Part shown: piece by piece, positions 8,927-17,677 of the stretch
How positions within the stretch are numbered: position 1 is the first letter of the stretch
How the letters are laid out: each line of letters starts with the position of its first letter
Source of the DNA: Thalassolituus alkanivorans
GTDB lineage: Bacteria; Pseudomonadota; Gammaproteobacteria; Pseudomonadales; Oceanobacteraceae
DNA length: 64,000 nt
NCBI RefSeq assembly: GCF_020447205.1
Contig: NZ_JAJAEL010000035.1
Span: 62,001-126,000, forward strand
Direction: 5' to 3'
Program-made: the position numbers and the translations under genes
Notes under the pieces: model-generated
The model's input: the letters and a program-made list of their open reading frames with translations, nothing else
Databases searched by the model: none
What the model was told of the DNA's origin: nothing

Positions 8927-8975
8927 GCCCCGGAACGATACAAGTTATGGGTATTTTAAAACGTCGTTCCGGGGC
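8927..8975. repeat. 12-bp perfect inverted repeat with 25-nt spacer
   Basis: GCCCCGGAACGA (8927-8938) and TCGTTCCGGGGC (8964-8975) are exact reverse complements around an AT-rich spacer. There is no T-run, so it is not a terminator. It could be a mobile-repeat end or a protein site. Confidence 0.6.
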
Positions 8976-9036
8976 GAATTGTTTTGCGTGCCGCATAATC
9001 ATTGCAGTTGGCTGGATGAAGCCGGACGCGCCGAAA

Positions 9037-9066
9037 AGAGAGGATCGTAAGGAGATACCTCTCCTT
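9037..9066 (+). repeat. Short dispersed repeat, copy 1, containing a 9-bp hairpin
   Basis: AGAGAGGATCG-x-AAGGAGATACC-TCTCCTT; 29 of 30 positions match the reverse complement of 45059-45088. GTAAGGAGA (9047-9055) and TCTCCTTAC (9060-9068) form a perfect stem with a TACC loop. Similarity extends weakly upstream (TGGATGAA in both). Confidence 0.75.
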
Positions 9067-9258
9067 ACAGGGGGCCAGGGGCTTGCCCCGGAAAGGCGTT
9101 TCAGGTTGAAAAACAGTCGTCGATTATGGAGTGACACTCCAGGCTGTGGGACAGCAATGGCCTCTGCCCTGTCTGTAACTATCTTTTTCTGCCTATGATG
9201 ACATTTGCCATCCGTCAGCGCAGACTAAGCGCTTTATTTTCAGCTTCCGGAAGCCGCT

Positions 9259-10161
9259 ATGCGTATCGCCATTCTTTCCCGTAATCCTAATCTTTATTCG
9301 ACCCGTCGTCTGAAAGAAGCGGGGGAGCAACGTGGGCATGAGGTCGATATTATCGACACCCTGCACTGCTATATGGATATCACCAGTAACAAACCGACGG
9401 TGCGTTACAAAGGTGACGCCCTGCCGCAGTACGATGCGGTGATTCCGCGTATTGGCGCCTCCGTTACCTTCTACGGTACGGCGGTGGTGCGTCAGTTTGA
9501 AATGATGGGCACCTATTCCATTAACGAATCCGTCGCCATCAGCCGCTCGCGCGATAAACTACGTTCGCTGCAATTGCTGTCACGTAAAGGTATTGGCCTG
9601 CCGCGTACCGGTTTTGCCCATCGTCCGGATAACGTTGAAGACCTGATCAAAAACGTCGGCGGCGCGCCGCTGGTGATCAAACTGCTGGAAGGCACCCAGG
9701 GCATTGGCGTGGTACTGGCCGATACCAAAAAAGCCGCCGAAAGCATCATCGAAGCCTTTATGGGTCTGAACGCCAACATTCTGGTGCAGGAATTTATTAA
9801 GGAAGCCGGCGGTGCCGATATCCGCTGTTTAGTGGTCGGCGGTAAAGTTGTTGCGGCGATGAAACGTCAGGCGGCCGAAGGTGAATTCCGCTCCAACCTG
9901 CACCGTGGCGGCAGTGCCGAAATCGTACGTTTATCGGCGGCTGAACGTAAAACCGCCATCGACGCCGCCAAGGCCATGGGCCTGAATATGTGCGGTGTGG
10001 ATATTCTGCGCTCCAACAATGGTCCGGTGGTGATGGAAGTGAACTCCTCTCCCGGCCTCGAAGGCATTGAAACCGCCACCGGTAAAGACGTTGCCGGCAT
10101 GGTGTTCCAGTTCCTGGAAAAATCAGCCCGCACCAGCACCAAAACTCGCGGTCAGGGTTAA
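9259..10161 (+). CDS. rimK: RimK, ribosomal protein S6--L-glutamate ligase
   Basis: ATP-grasp ligase of 300 residues that adds glutamates to the C terminus of ribosomal protein S6 in E. coli and related bacteria. The N-terminal [21 protein letters not shown], the [20 protein letters not shown] segment, the ATP loop [10 protein letters not shown] (about 143-152) and the metal-binding [13 protein letters not shown] near the C terminus are all present. There is no rimB upstream; a zinc peptidase of the aspartoacylase family follows by 38 nt on the same strand, probably co-transcribed. Confidence 0.95.
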   Translation: MRIAILSRNPNLYSTRRLKEAGEQRGHEVDIIDTLHCYMDITSNKPTVRYKGDALPQYDAVIPRIGASVTFYGTAVVRQFEMMGTYSINESVAISRSRDKLRSLQLLSRKGIGLPRTGFAHRPDNVEDLIKNVGGAPLVIKLLEGTQGIGVVLADTKKAAESIIEAFMGLNANILVQEFIKEAGGADIRCLVVGGKVVAAMKRQAAEGEFRSNLHRGGSAEIVRLSAAERKTAIDAAKAMGLNMCGVDILRSNNGPVVMEVNSSPGLEGIETATGKDVAGMVFQFLEKSARTSTKTRGQG

Positions 10162-10199
10162 TGCGCGGACTGAATTAATACATAACGATCAGGGAAAGC

Positions 10200-11225
10200 A
10201 TGCCAAAGCGTAGTATCGAAATTGCCGGGATCAGCATCGCTCCCGGCGAAAGCCAGAAAATCGAATTACCAGTCGGGCGTTTATACACCGACAATTCCGT
10301 CTCCATGCCGGTCTTTGTTAAACGTGGTAAACGCCCCGGCCCCACTTTATTTATCAGTGCCGCCATTCACGGCGACGAGCTGAATGGCATCGAGATCATT
10401 CAGCGTCTGATTAATTCACGCAAACTCAACAGCCTGCGCGGTACGTTAATTGCGGTGCCGATCGTCAATGTTTATGGCGTGATCAACCACAGCCGTTATC
10501 TGCCCGACCGCCGCGATTTAAACCGCTCTTTTCCCGGTAGCAAAAAAGGCTCGCTGGCGGCGCGTATGGCGAATATGTTTCTCGAAGAAATCGTCAGTAA
10601 ATGCGATTACGGCATCGACTTTCATACCGGCGCCATTCACCGCTCTAACCTGCCACAGATCCGCGCCAACCTCGACGACGAAGAAACCGCCGCCATGGCC
10701 AGCGCCTTTGGTGTTCCGGTACTGCTGAATTCCAACCTGCGCGATGGCTCGCTGCGTGAAGCCGCCGCCGACCATGGCGTGCGTATTCTGCTGTACGAAG
10801 CCGGCGAAGCATTGCGTTACGACGAGCTGTGCATCCGTGCCGGCGAACGCGGCACCATTAACGTTATGCGCCACCTCGGTATGCTGCCACGCAGCCGGGC
10901 GAAAAAATCCCATGTGCTGGAGCCGGTCACGGCGCGTACCAGTGCCTGGGAACGCGCTACCGACAGCGGCTTTGTGCAGCACCATAAAGAACTCGGTGAC
11001 CGCGTACAGAAACAGGAATTACTCGCTACTATCCGCGACCCGTACGGCACTGTGCTGGACGAAGTCCGCTCGCGTTACGAAGGCATTATTATTGGCAAAA
11101 CCAATATCCCGCTGGTGCAGGAAGGCGAAGCCATGTACCACGTGGCCTACTTCCATCAGCCTGATGATGTGGTCGAAGGTATCGAACAGCTGCAGGACCT
11201 GCTGCCGGACGAAGCCCTGAGCTGA
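10200..11225 (+). CDS. Succinylglutamate desuccinylase/aspartoacylase-family zinc peptidase
   Basis: A 341-residue M14-like amidohydrolase. Zinc ligands are visible in AAIHGDELNG (H and E, about residues 60-65) and FHTG (about 140), with the substrate loop DRRDLNRSFPG between them (about 103-113). The C-terminal 90 residues form a barrel-sandwich-like domain (GDRVQKQELLATIRDPYG). Family members cleave N-acyl or N-linked acidic amino acids. The tight link to rimK suggests trimming of glutamate tails or free glutamyl peptides, which is inference only. Start ATG 10200 follows GGGAAAGC. Confidence 0.88.
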   Translation: MPKRSIEIAGISIAPGESQKIELPVGRLYTDNSVSMPVFVKRGKRPGPTLFISAAIHGDELNGIEIIQRLINSRKLNSLRGTLIAVPIVNVYGVINHSRYLPDRRDLNRSFPGSKKGSLAARMANMFLEEIVSKCDYGIDFHTGAIHRSNLPQIRANLDDEETAAMASAFGVPVLLNSNLRDGSLREAAADHGVRILLYEAGEALRYDELCIRAGERGTINVMRHLGMLPRSRAKKSHVLEPVTARTSAWERATDSGFVQHHKELGDRVQKQELLATIRDPYGTVLDEVRSRYEGIIIGKTNIPLVQEGEAMYHVAYFHQPDDVVEGIEQLQDLLPDEALS

Positions 11226-11354
11226 TGCCCGGCCTGCCTGCTCTGACGCCGTAAAAACCGCACGGGCGCAACAATGCGTTGCGCCCGCTGCCTTTGACTC
11301 TTCCCGCCAAACTCCCTATATTGCCGCCGCGGTCTCAGCCTGCTGAGAGCGCAT

Positions 11355-11506
<152 letters not shown>

Positions 11507-11517
11507 TGTCAGACAGC

Positions 11518-11545
11518 ACAGAGGCCCGCCTCTGTCAGTGCTTTT
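11518..11545 (+). terminator. Possible riboswitch expression-platform hairpin
   Basis: ACAGAGG and CCTCTGT form a stem around CCCG just after the RFN element, followed by CAGTGCTTTTG. The T-run is short, so it may be a weak terminator rather than a ribosome-site sequestering stem. Confidence 0.45.
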
Positions 11546-11597
11546 GTCTGCCCGTTCGCCCTGATTCTAATCAGCATTTAAAGAAGAATCAGAGCCA

Positions 11598-12071
11598 ATG
11601 AACAACACTTTTAATCCTCAGCAACAACGCATCGCCTTTATTCACGCTTCCTGGCACACCGACATCGTGCTCAAGTGTCTGGATGGTTTTAAAGACGAAC
11701 TCGCCAGCCGTGGTTACGACATCAGCAATATTGATGTGATTGCAGCTCCCGGCGCCTACGAAATACCCCTGCAGGCCAAACTGCTGGCCAAGAGCGGGCG
11801 CTACAGCGCCATTGCCGCCAGCGCTCTGGTGGTCGACGGTGGTATTTACCGCCACGACTTCGTTGCCGCCGCCGTCTGTAATGGCCTGATGCAGGTGCAA
11901 CTGGAAACCGAAGTACCGGTGCTTACCGCCGTACTCACTCCGCACAACTTCCACGAGCACGACGAGCATAAAAACTACTATGCCCGCCATTTTGTGATTA
12001 AAGGGCAGGAACTGGCTAACGCCGCCGATCAGGCCATGCGTTTAACAGCCAGCGCCAAAGCCCTGGCTTAA
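11598..12071 (+). CDS. ribH: 6,7-dimethyl-8-ribityllumazine synthase, RibH2-like
   Basis: Condenses the pyrimidine and 3,4-dihydroxybutanone phosphate precursors of riboflavin. The protein has 157 residues with the substrate motifs GAYEIPLQAK (about 51-60), the VVDGGIYRHDFVA catalytic region (His near 90) and AVLTPHNFHEHDEH. The wording of the C-terminal half resembles the type-II (RibH2) group known from Brucella and Mesorhizobium more than standard E. coli RibE. It is a single gene behind an FMN riboswitch, so the main rib operon is likely elsewhere. Confidence 0.92.
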   Translation: MNNTFNPQQQRIAFIHASWHTDIVLKCLDGFKDELASRGYDISNIDVIAAPGAYEIPLQAKLLAKSGRYSAIAASALVVDGGIYRHDFVAAAVCNGLMQVQLETEVPVLTAVLTPHNFHEHDEHKNYYARHFVIKGQELANAADQAMRLTASAKALA

Positions 12072-12206
12072 GCAGCCTTCAGCGGCAGTTCTGCGTCTGC
12101 AGCTGCCGCTTTCAGCATATTCTCCCTGCTCTGCGCCGGATTTGTTCTGGCGCAAAAATCTGCTAACAATAGCGTTCTCATCCATAACAAGAACAAGAGA
12201 AGCGCC

Positions 12207-12605
12207 ATGAGCCGTCAGATTTTTGTGAATCTCTCCGTCAGCGACATCCAGCGTTCGCGCCAGTTTTTTACCGCACTGGGCTTCAGCATTAACGAGCAGT
12301 ACAGCAATGAAGTGGCCATCTGCGTCGTCATTGCCGACAACATTTTCGCCATGCTGCTGAAGCCGGAATTCTATTCGCAGTTCACTTCCAAGAGTCTGTG
12401 CGATGCCCATACCAGCAGCGAAGTGTTGCTGTGCCTGAGCTGCAGCAGCCGCACCGAAGTCGATACCATCGGCCAGGCGGCCGAAGACAATGGCGGACGT
12501 ATTTCCCGGCCCGGCCAGGATCAGGGACCCATGTACGGCCTGGCCTTTGAAGATCCGGATGGCCACACCTGGGAGCTGATGTATATGGAAGCACAAAACA
12601 GCTGA
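12207..12605 (+). CDS. VOC-superfamily (glyoxalase/bleomycin-resistance fold) protein
   Basis: A 132-residue protein with the paired beta-alpha-beta-beta-beta modules of the VOC fold: FVNLSVSDIQRSRQFFTALGFSINEQ at the N terminus and GLAFEDPDGHTWELMYM at the C terminus. The terminal glutamate of WELMY is a usual metal ligand. Substrate unknown. A cupin gene follows after 11 nt, suggesting an operon of two small metal-fold proteins. Confidence 0.88.
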   Translation: MSRQIFVNLSVSDIQRSRQFFTALGFSINEQYSNEVAICVVIADNIFAMLLKPEFYSQFTSKSLCDAHTSSEVLLCLSCSSRTEVDTIGQAAEDNGGRISRPGQDQGPMYGLAFEDPDGHTWELMYMEAQNS

Positions 12606-12616
12606 GGACAAACCTT

Positions 12617-13027
12617 ATGGACATCCGCAAAGCACAGATTACCGATGAATTCGTTGTGCTGGATGGCCAGCAGCGTGCCAGTCGGGTCGCGGTTAATGAG
12701 GGCATGTACGCCGCCCTCGACCGCGATTTTAATCAGTTCCGCCAGTGCTCACTGGTTGCTCAGTATGAGTTTTCCGGTCCCTGGAACAGCTGGGAGATTC
12801 ATCCGGCCGGCGATGAAACCGTGATACTGCTGAGCGGTAGTGCCACCTTCACCCTGCTGACCGGCGACGGTCAGCAGCAGGTAGCGCTGGCAACTGCCGG
12901 AGACTATGTACTGATTCCGCAAGGCATCTGGCATACCGCAACCACTTCTGAAGCTACCCGCCTGCTGTTTATCACCCCTGGCGAAAACACCCGTCACCAT
13001 CAGGGCGCAGAACCACCTGTGCTCTGA
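12617..13027 (+). CDS. Cupin-domain protein
   Basis: A 136-residue small beta-barrel. The cupin motifs are partly visible: SWEIHPAGDETVILLSGSATFTLL (motif 1, about 60-83) and GDYVLIPQGIWHTA (motif 2, about 98-111). The conserved motif-2 histidine (GIWHTA) is present; motif 1 has His and Glu (EIHPAGDE). No function can be named. Probably co-transcribed with the VOC gene. Confidence 0.83.
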   Translation: MDIRKAQITDEFVVLDGQQRASRVAVNEGMYAALDRDFNQFRQCSLVAQYEFSGPWNSWEIHPAGDETVILLSGSATFTLLTGDGQQQVALATAGDYVLIPQGIWHTATTSEATRLLFITPGENTRHHQGAEPPVL

Positions 13028-13193
13028 ACAGGCGACCTCGCCGGGAGTGAGGGGCCAGACAGGCTGATTTATCTCAGTGTCGGCCCTCAACAAATCCGCT
13101 ATGATCTGCGCCTCACTGATCGGGGCCGAAGTCTCCGGACCTGCTGTCTTATCCGGCATTGTCCGTACGCCTGCCCTTTTACTAGGGCCTGTT

Positions 13194-13769
13194 ATGCACC
13201 GTACCATGTTCGATACCCCCATTCTGAAAACCCTGCTGCGCTGGGGCTCCATTGCTTTTCTGAAGCTCGCCGGCTGGAAAAGCGTGGGCCATATACCGCC
13301 GGATTTAAAAAAATGCGTGATGATCGCTGCACCGCACACCAGCAACTGGGATCTGCCCTTTATGCTGATGATCGCTTTTGTCTTCCGCGTAAAAATTTAC
13401 TGGATGGGTAAAGAGCAGATTTTCAAACCGCCATTCCGCGGCCTGATGATGTGGATGGGTGGCATTCCCGTTGACCGCTCCAAAGCCAACAATATGGTGC
13501 AGGCTTCGGTTGATGCTATTAACAGCAACGAGCAGCTGTTCCTGATCGTACCGCCGGAAGGTACGCGCGCCAAAGTAACCTACTGGAAAACCGGCTTTTA
13601 TCATATTGCCCATAATGCCGGCGTGCCGGTGCTGATGGGATTTCTCGACTATCCGAACAAAACCGGCGGCATTGCCGGCGTGTTCCACACCACAGGCGAC
13701 ATCGACGCCGATATGCAGGCTATTCAGGCGGTCTACGCACCCATGAGCGGGAAAAAAGCCGGACAGTAA
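13194..13769 (+). CDS. Lysophospholipid acyltransferase-family protein (PlsC-like)
   Basis: Membrane-associated acyltransferase, 191 residues from ATG 13194. Motif I is APHTSNWD (H-x4-D), motif II lies around GGIPVDRSK and motif III is VPPEGTRA, in the order of glycerolphosphate acyltransferases. The open frame extends upstream to 13077, but that part has no family character. ATG 13194 has AGGG seven nt upstream, and ATG 13206 is also possible. It is the short bacterial form that may act on lipids other than lysophosphatidate. Confidence 0.85.
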   Translation: MHRTMFDTPILKTLLRWGSIAFLKLAGWKSVGHIPPDLKKCVMIAAPHTSNWDLPFMLMIAFVFRVKIYWMGKEQIFKPPFRGLMMWMGGIPVDRSKANNMVQASVDAINSNEQLFLIVPPEGTRAKVTYWKTGFYHIAHNAGVPVLMGFLDYPNKTGGIAGVFHTTGDIDADMQAIQAVYAPMSGKKAGQ

Positions 13770-13881
13770 TTTACCGTCCAACGGCAAAGCGCAGCGCAAC
13801 CGCCTGCGCTTTCTGGCATCCGTACTGCAGTTTTGACTACCGCCTGTCTTGCACCCTCTGTTTATTTTTCTTGCGTTGCTG

Positions 13882-13946
13882 TTTTCCCGGCTCATTTTCC
13901 CGGCTCATTTTTCTGAGCTCTTTTTCTGGGCTCTTTTTCTAGGCTC
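13882..13946. repeat. Five 13-bp tandem repeat units
   Basis: Units TTTTCCCGGCTCA (twice) and TTTTTCTGAGCTC, TTTTTCTGGGCTC, TTTTTCTAGGCTC follow one another without gaps. Copy number could vary by slippage. Confidence 0.9.
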
Positions 13947-14062
13947 TTCTGTCACATTCCGGATTGATGCCTGTCGTGTCCTGACAGGACAAAAACCAAC
14001 ACCGATCCTCATCCTGACCTGCTGAGCCCATCATCCTGACAAAATTCGTCACACTTTCAGCT

Positions 14063-14087
14063 CAATGTGACAAAAATTGTCACATTG
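14063..14087. promoter_or_regulatory. Perfect 11-bp inverted repeat, probable operator
   Basis: CAATGTGACAA, three A residues, then TTGTCACATTG. A related but imperfect site lies 11 nt upstream (14038-14052, TGAC-N7-GTCA). Two similar dyads about 100 nt before an ORF suggest a dimeric regulator; the protein is unknown and none is encoded next to it. Confidence 0.6.
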
Positions 14088-14185
14088 CGTAATGTTTTGC
14101 CGTTAATTCCCGTTAATATCTCTCTGCGGCCGTTGTCTGTGCCGACCATTTTCACACGCATACCTATAAACGCAGGAAGAACGCC

Positions 14186-14941
14186 ATGACTGCCACACTG
14201 AATTCAGAGCTGTCGCCCGCGGCAGCGCAAAGCCAGAGCTACGCTCCGGCTTATCCACACGGTAAAATCGAACAACTCTTCTGGGATATTTTCTGGGTGC
14301 AGGGCAGCATCCGCGTTGGCCCGGGCATGAGCATGAACCGTAATATGGTGATCATCCGTAATCGCCACGAGCTGACCCTGATCAACCCGGTTCGGCTGAA
14401 CGAGACGGAAGAACGCAAACTGGAAAAACTTGGCCGCGTAACCCATGTGTTCCGCCTCGGCGATTTTCATGGACTGGATGATCAGTACTACGTCGATAAA
14501 TATCAGGCGCGCTTCTGGTGCCAGCCTGGCCAAAGCACCTACAAAACCCCACGCGCCAATGTGCATCTGAAAACCGGTCTGGCCATGCCTTTCCCGCACG
14601 CTGAGCTGTTTATCTTTGATAACGCCAAATACCCGGAAGCGGCTTTACTGCTGACCAAGCACAAATGCCTGCTGACCACCGATTCCCTGCAATATCTGGA
14701 TAACTGGAATTACACCAGCCTGTTCAGCCGTCTAGCCTTGCGCGTTATGGGTTTTAAACCGGGGCTGAATATCGGCAAGCCGTGGCTGAAACGCGTAACA
14801 CCGAAAGGCCAGACTCTGGAAGCAGATTTTAACCGCCTGATGAATCTGGATTTTGACCATCTGCTCGCCGCCCACGGCTCACCATTAATGAACAACGCCA
14901 AAGCCGCTATCGGCGAACAGCTGCGTCGTTTATTCAACTAA
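14186..14941 (+). CDS. MBL-fold-like protein (DUF4336-like), putative hydrolase
   Basis: A 251-residue cytoplasmic protein. The arrangement (IFWVQGSIRV, NMVIIRNRHELTLINPVRL, VTHVFRLGDFHGLDDQYYVDKY, HAELFIFD, LLAAHGSPL near the C terminus) resembles metallo-beta-lactamase-fold proteins of the DUF4336 type. The classical HxHxDH motif is missing; a GDFHGLDD segment stands in its place, so catalysis is doubtful. The gene stands alone behind two palindromic operator-like sites. Confidence 0.65.
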   Translation: MTATLNSELSPAAAQSQSYAPAYPHGKIEQLFWDIFWVQGSIRVGPGMSMNRNMVIIRNRHELTLINPVRLNETEERKLEKLGRVTHVFRLGDFHGLDDQYYVDKYQARFWCQPGQSTYKTPRANVHLKTGLAMPFPHAELFIFDNAKYPEAALLLTKHKCLLTTDSLQYLDNWNYTSLFSRLALRVMGFKPGLNIGKPWLKRVTPKGQTLEADFNRLMNLDFDHLLAAHGSPLMNNAKAAIGEQLRRLFN

Positions 14942-15065
14942 CGGCGCCTCCGTGCCTGTCTTTTCAGGTCTGCTGCAATGGCAACAGACCTGAAACACAC
15001 TAAACCGTGAGCCCCTCGCCAAAAGGTTTTATCATGCGGTCTGATGACAGATCAGGTACAACCCC

Positions 15066-15701
15066 ATGACCGGAAATTATTTCGACTCCCCCTTTGCCGG
15101 TAAACCCCTGAGCGAACAGATAACCAACCCCAATATTATTGTTGGCCGCCACAGTTATTATTCCGGTTATTACCATGGCCACAGTTTTGATGACTGCGCC
15201 CGCTACCTGGCACCCGACCGCGACGATGTTGATAAACTCATTATCGGTAATTATTGCTCTATTGGTTCCGGCGCCGTTTTTATGATGGCGGGTAATCAGG
15301 GGCACCGCAGCGACTGGATCAGCACCTTCCCCTTTTTCTACCAGCAGCACCCAGCCTTTGCTGCCAGTAAAGATGGCTTCAGCCGTGCTGGCGACACCTG
15401 CATCGGCCATGATGTATGGATCGGCTCAGAAGCCATGATTATGCCGGGCATTACCGTCGGCAACGGCGCCATTATTGCCAGCCGGGCGGTGGTTACCCGC
15501 GACGTTCCGGCCTATGCCGTTGTCGGCTCTAACCCGGCGCGGGTTATCCGTTCCCGTTTCAGTGACGAGCATATTGCCCTGTTGCAGGAAATGGCCTGGT
15601 GGCACTGGCCGGATGAACAACTCAGCGCCTGTATGGAGCTGCTCTGTTCCGCAGACATTGCCGCGCTCTATCAACACTGGCAGCAACATATAAAACCCTG
15701 A
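15066..15701 (+). CDS. CatB-type xenobiotic O-acetyltransferase
   Basis: Left-handed beta-helix (hexapeptide-repeat) acetyltransferase, 211 residues, close to the CatB chloramphenicol acetyltransferases carried by integrons: [51 protein letters not shown] and [14 protein letters not shown] are family hallmarks. The catalytic histidine is expected in GNQGHRSDW. It would acetylate chloramphenicol or a similar hydroxylated compound using acetyl-CoA. It sits between chromosomal-type genes with no attC beside it, so it may be a native chromosomal form. Drug resistance is not shown by sequence alone. Confidence 0.9.
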   Translation: MTGNYFDSPFAGKPLSEQITNPNIIVGRHSYYSGYYHGHSFDDCARYLAPDRDDVDKLIIGNYCSIGSGAVFMMAGNQGHRSDWISTFPFFYQQHPAFAASKDGFSRAGDTCIGHDVWIGSEAMIMPGITVGNGAIIASRAVVTRDVPAYAVVGSNPARVIRSRFSDEHIALLQEMAWWHWPDEQLSACMELLCSADIAALYQHWQQHIKP

Positions 15702-15798
15702 ATACGGACAAAAACGGGCCGCTGCAGAAATCAGCGCTTAAGCGCGTTATAATTCTGCGCCGCCCTGTCTGCTACCGCTGAGATCAGAAAGAACCATT

Positions 15799-16599
15799 AT
15801 GAGTAAAAAGCGTCGTGATATTCCGGCCTACGGCCTGCCCATTATCGAAACCCACTTTCACCTCGATTATCTGAAAGAAGGCAGTGCCGACGATATTCTC
15901 AGTGCCGCCCGCGCCATTGGCGTGGAACGCTTTATGACCATCAGTGTTGAGCCTGACAATATGCCCAAGGCACTGGCGCTGGCCGAAGCTCACGCTGACC
16001 TGTACGCCACACTGGGTGTACACCCGCACGAAGCCGCGCTGTTTGATGACGCCGCCGAAGGCTATATCCGCACCCATGCCATCCACGAAAAAGTGGTCGC
16101 CGTCGGCGAAATTGGTCTCGATTATTATTACGACCACTGTGACCGTACTGTGCAACGTCAGGTATTTGCCCGCCAGCTGCAACTGGCGGTGGAATGCGGA
16201 TTACCCGTTGTTATTCATACCCGCGAAGCCGACGAAGACACCATGGCCATTCTGCGTGAATACGCCCCGCAGATGACACGCAAAGGCGTGGTGCACAGCT
16301 TTACCTCCGGCATGGAACTGGCACAGCTGGCCGTTGAACTGGGCTTTTGCCTCGGCATTAACGGCATTGTTACCTTTAATAAAGCCGACAATGTACGCGC
16401 AGTGGTTGCCGCCACACCACTGAGCAATTTATTGCTGGAAACCGACGCACCTTTCCTCACGCCGATTCCGTTCCGCGGAATGGAAAATGCTCCGAAATAT
16501 CTGCCTTTTATTGCCGAAAAAATTGCCGGCGTAAAAGGCCTGAGTGTTGAAGAGGTGTTAGCTCAGACTTACCAGAATTCCCTGCGCGAGTTCTTTTAA
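15799..16599 (+). CDS. TatD-family metal-dependent hydrolase
   Basis: TIM-barrel amidohydrolase of 266 residues. Metal ligands are visible in ETHFHLDY (H-x-H near residue 20), VGEIGLDYYY (Glu, about 103), VIHTREAD (His, about 138), VVHSFTSG (His, about 162) and LLETDAPFL (Asp, about 213). E. coli TatD has Mg-dependent 3'-5' DNase/RNase activity, and the cellular role may be repair or quality control. The last base of its stop is the first base of the next start (TAATG). Confidence 0.9.
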   Translation: MSKKRRDIPAYGLPIIETHFHLDYLKEGSADDILSAARAIGVERFMTISVEPDNMPKALALAEAHADLYATLGVHPHEAALFDDAAEGYIRTHAIHEKVVAVGEIGLDYYYDHCDRTVQRQVFARQLQLAVECGLPVVIHTREADEDTMAILREYAPQMTRKGVVHSFTSGMELAQLAVELGFCLGINGIVTFNKADNVRAVVAATPLSNLLLETDAPFLTPIPFRGMENAPKYLPFIAEKIAGVKGLSVEEVLAQTYQNSLREFF

Positions 16600-16931
16600 T
16601 GTTCAGCTGCCTGCCCGATTGCCAGCTCAGTGAACTCGGTGCCAGCGACTGGCTCTGGTTACTGGCCTTCGGGGTCTTTGTTTATGCCAGCTCACGACTG
16701 TGGGCGCGCTGGGCTTTCAGCTACAATAAATACCCTTTCACCAACCTGCGCTGGCATGCACCACGCTTTATTTATATTGCCTTTGTTACCGCTATGCTGA
16801 CCGTCGTGCCGGTATACACCTTTTTAGGTGAAGACGCAGGTTACTGGTATTCACGTATTCTGTATTTTCCGACCACCTTTATTGCCTACGTTGCCTGGCT
16901 ACTGGTTGAACTGAATGATCCCCGTCAATGA
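16599..16931 (+). CDS. Small membrane protein, unknown function
   Basis: A 110-residue protein with three likely membrane helices (about 17-35, 52-74 and 84-103), rich in Trp, Tyr and Phe. The start overlaps the tatD stop, indicating translational coupling with the TatD-like hydrolase. I do not recognise the family. Confidence 0.7.
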   Translation: MFSCLPDCQLSELGASDWLWLLAFGVFVYASSRLWARWAFSYNKYPFTNLRWHAPRFIYIAFVTAMLTVVPVYTFLGEDAGYWYSRILYFPTTFIAYVAWLLVELNDPRQ

Positions 16932-17077
16932 CAGGACTTGCTCTGATATTCACGGCGGTAACAAGCACAAAATGCAGAATAACCGTTACCCTGGCTGCAA
17001 CAGGGTATTCATAACCGCAACCGTGCAGACGCTCTGCTTCTGCTTTACCATCTTAAGAAATTGCAGCGGAGAGTGCC

Positions 17078-17677
17078 GTGATCAGCCTGACCAGCGCCAG
17101 CCAGTATTTTGAAGAACACTTCACTAAACTCGATATCACCGACAGCCAGATCGACAATACCGAGTTTGAAGAATGCGAATTCAGCGACTGCGACTTATCG
17201 CACAGCGTATTTAAAGGCTGTAAGTTTATTAACTGCCGCTTTACCCGCTGCAATCTGAGCCTGATTAAAATCCCGCAAAGCCGTTTTGCCGAAACAACCT
17301 TCCACGAGTGCAAAATGGTTGGTATCGACTGGACCCGCGCCCAATGGTCCAGCTACCAGTTTCACCCTGAACTGAAGTTTTACCAGTGTATACTGAACGA
17401 CTCCTCCTTCCTCGGACTGAACCTGCATGAAGTGGTTATGGAAGAGTGCAAAGCACACGATGTTGACCTGCGCGAAACCCAGCTGAACAACGCCCACCTT
17501 ACCTACTGCGACTTTACCCACAGCCTGTTTGGCCGCACCAATTTAAGCGGTGCAGACCTGAGTGAATCGGTTAATTTTAATATCGATGTGCTGGATAATA
17601 ATCTGAGCAATGCGACCTTCAGTCGCTATGAGGCGTTAAATCTGCTGGAGAGTCTGGGTATTAATCTGGTGGATTAA
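17078..17677 (+). CDS. Pentapeptide-repeat protein
   Basis: A 199-residue protein, mostly A(D/N)LXX-type repeats forming a right-handed square helix: FEECEFSDCDLSHSVFKGCKF, FHECKMVGIDW, then TNLSGADLSES near the end. Overall length and the two-block layout with a break around residues 90-110 recall Qnr-like DNA mimics that protect gyrase, but sequence alone cannot prove that role. GTG 17078 is preceded by GCGGAGAG. Confidence 0.85.
   Translation: MISLTSASQYFEEHFTKLDITDSQIDNTEFEECEFSDCDLSHSVFKGCKFINCRFTRCNLSLIKIPQSRFAETTFHECKMVGIDWTRAQWSSYQFHPELKFYQCILNDSSFLGLNLHEVVMEECKAHDVDLRETQLNNAHLTYCDFTHSLFGRTNLSGADLSESVNFNIDVLDNNLSNATFSRYEALNLLESLGINLVD

Larger units (their letters stand above)
8483..9258. 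other. Non-coding, repeat-rich interval
   Basis: About 775 nt without a credible gene; the open frames here have no start context and run through inverted repeats. It holds a diverged copy of a composite repeat (8581-8692, also at 53980-54070), hairpins at 8677-8692 and 8701-8720 (TGTCCGCA / TGCGGACA), a 12-bp inverted repeat (8927-8975) and a short dispersed repeat (9037-9066, also at 45059-45088). The promoter of rimK presumably lies in its last 100 nt. Confidence 0.7.
13770..14185. other. Intergenic region with tandem repeat and operator-like palindromes
   Basis: No gene. It contains five 13-bp tandem units (13882-13946), a near-palindrome TGACAAAATTCGTCA (14038-14052) and a perfect palindrome (14063-14087), then an AT-rich stretch with TTAATATC that could hold a -10 for the next gene. 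Confidence 0.65.

Noticed and set aside
8524-9198. Several 65-105-codon frames in the 8.5-9.2 kb gap
   Set aside because: They run through hairpins and dispersed repeats, lack ribosome sites, and have Arg/Pro/Cys-rich translations typical of GC-rich non-coding DNA.
15066-15701. Considered an integron-borne resistance cassette
   Set aside because: No attC sequence or AAC/GTT cores flank this catB-like gene and its base composition matches its neighbours.
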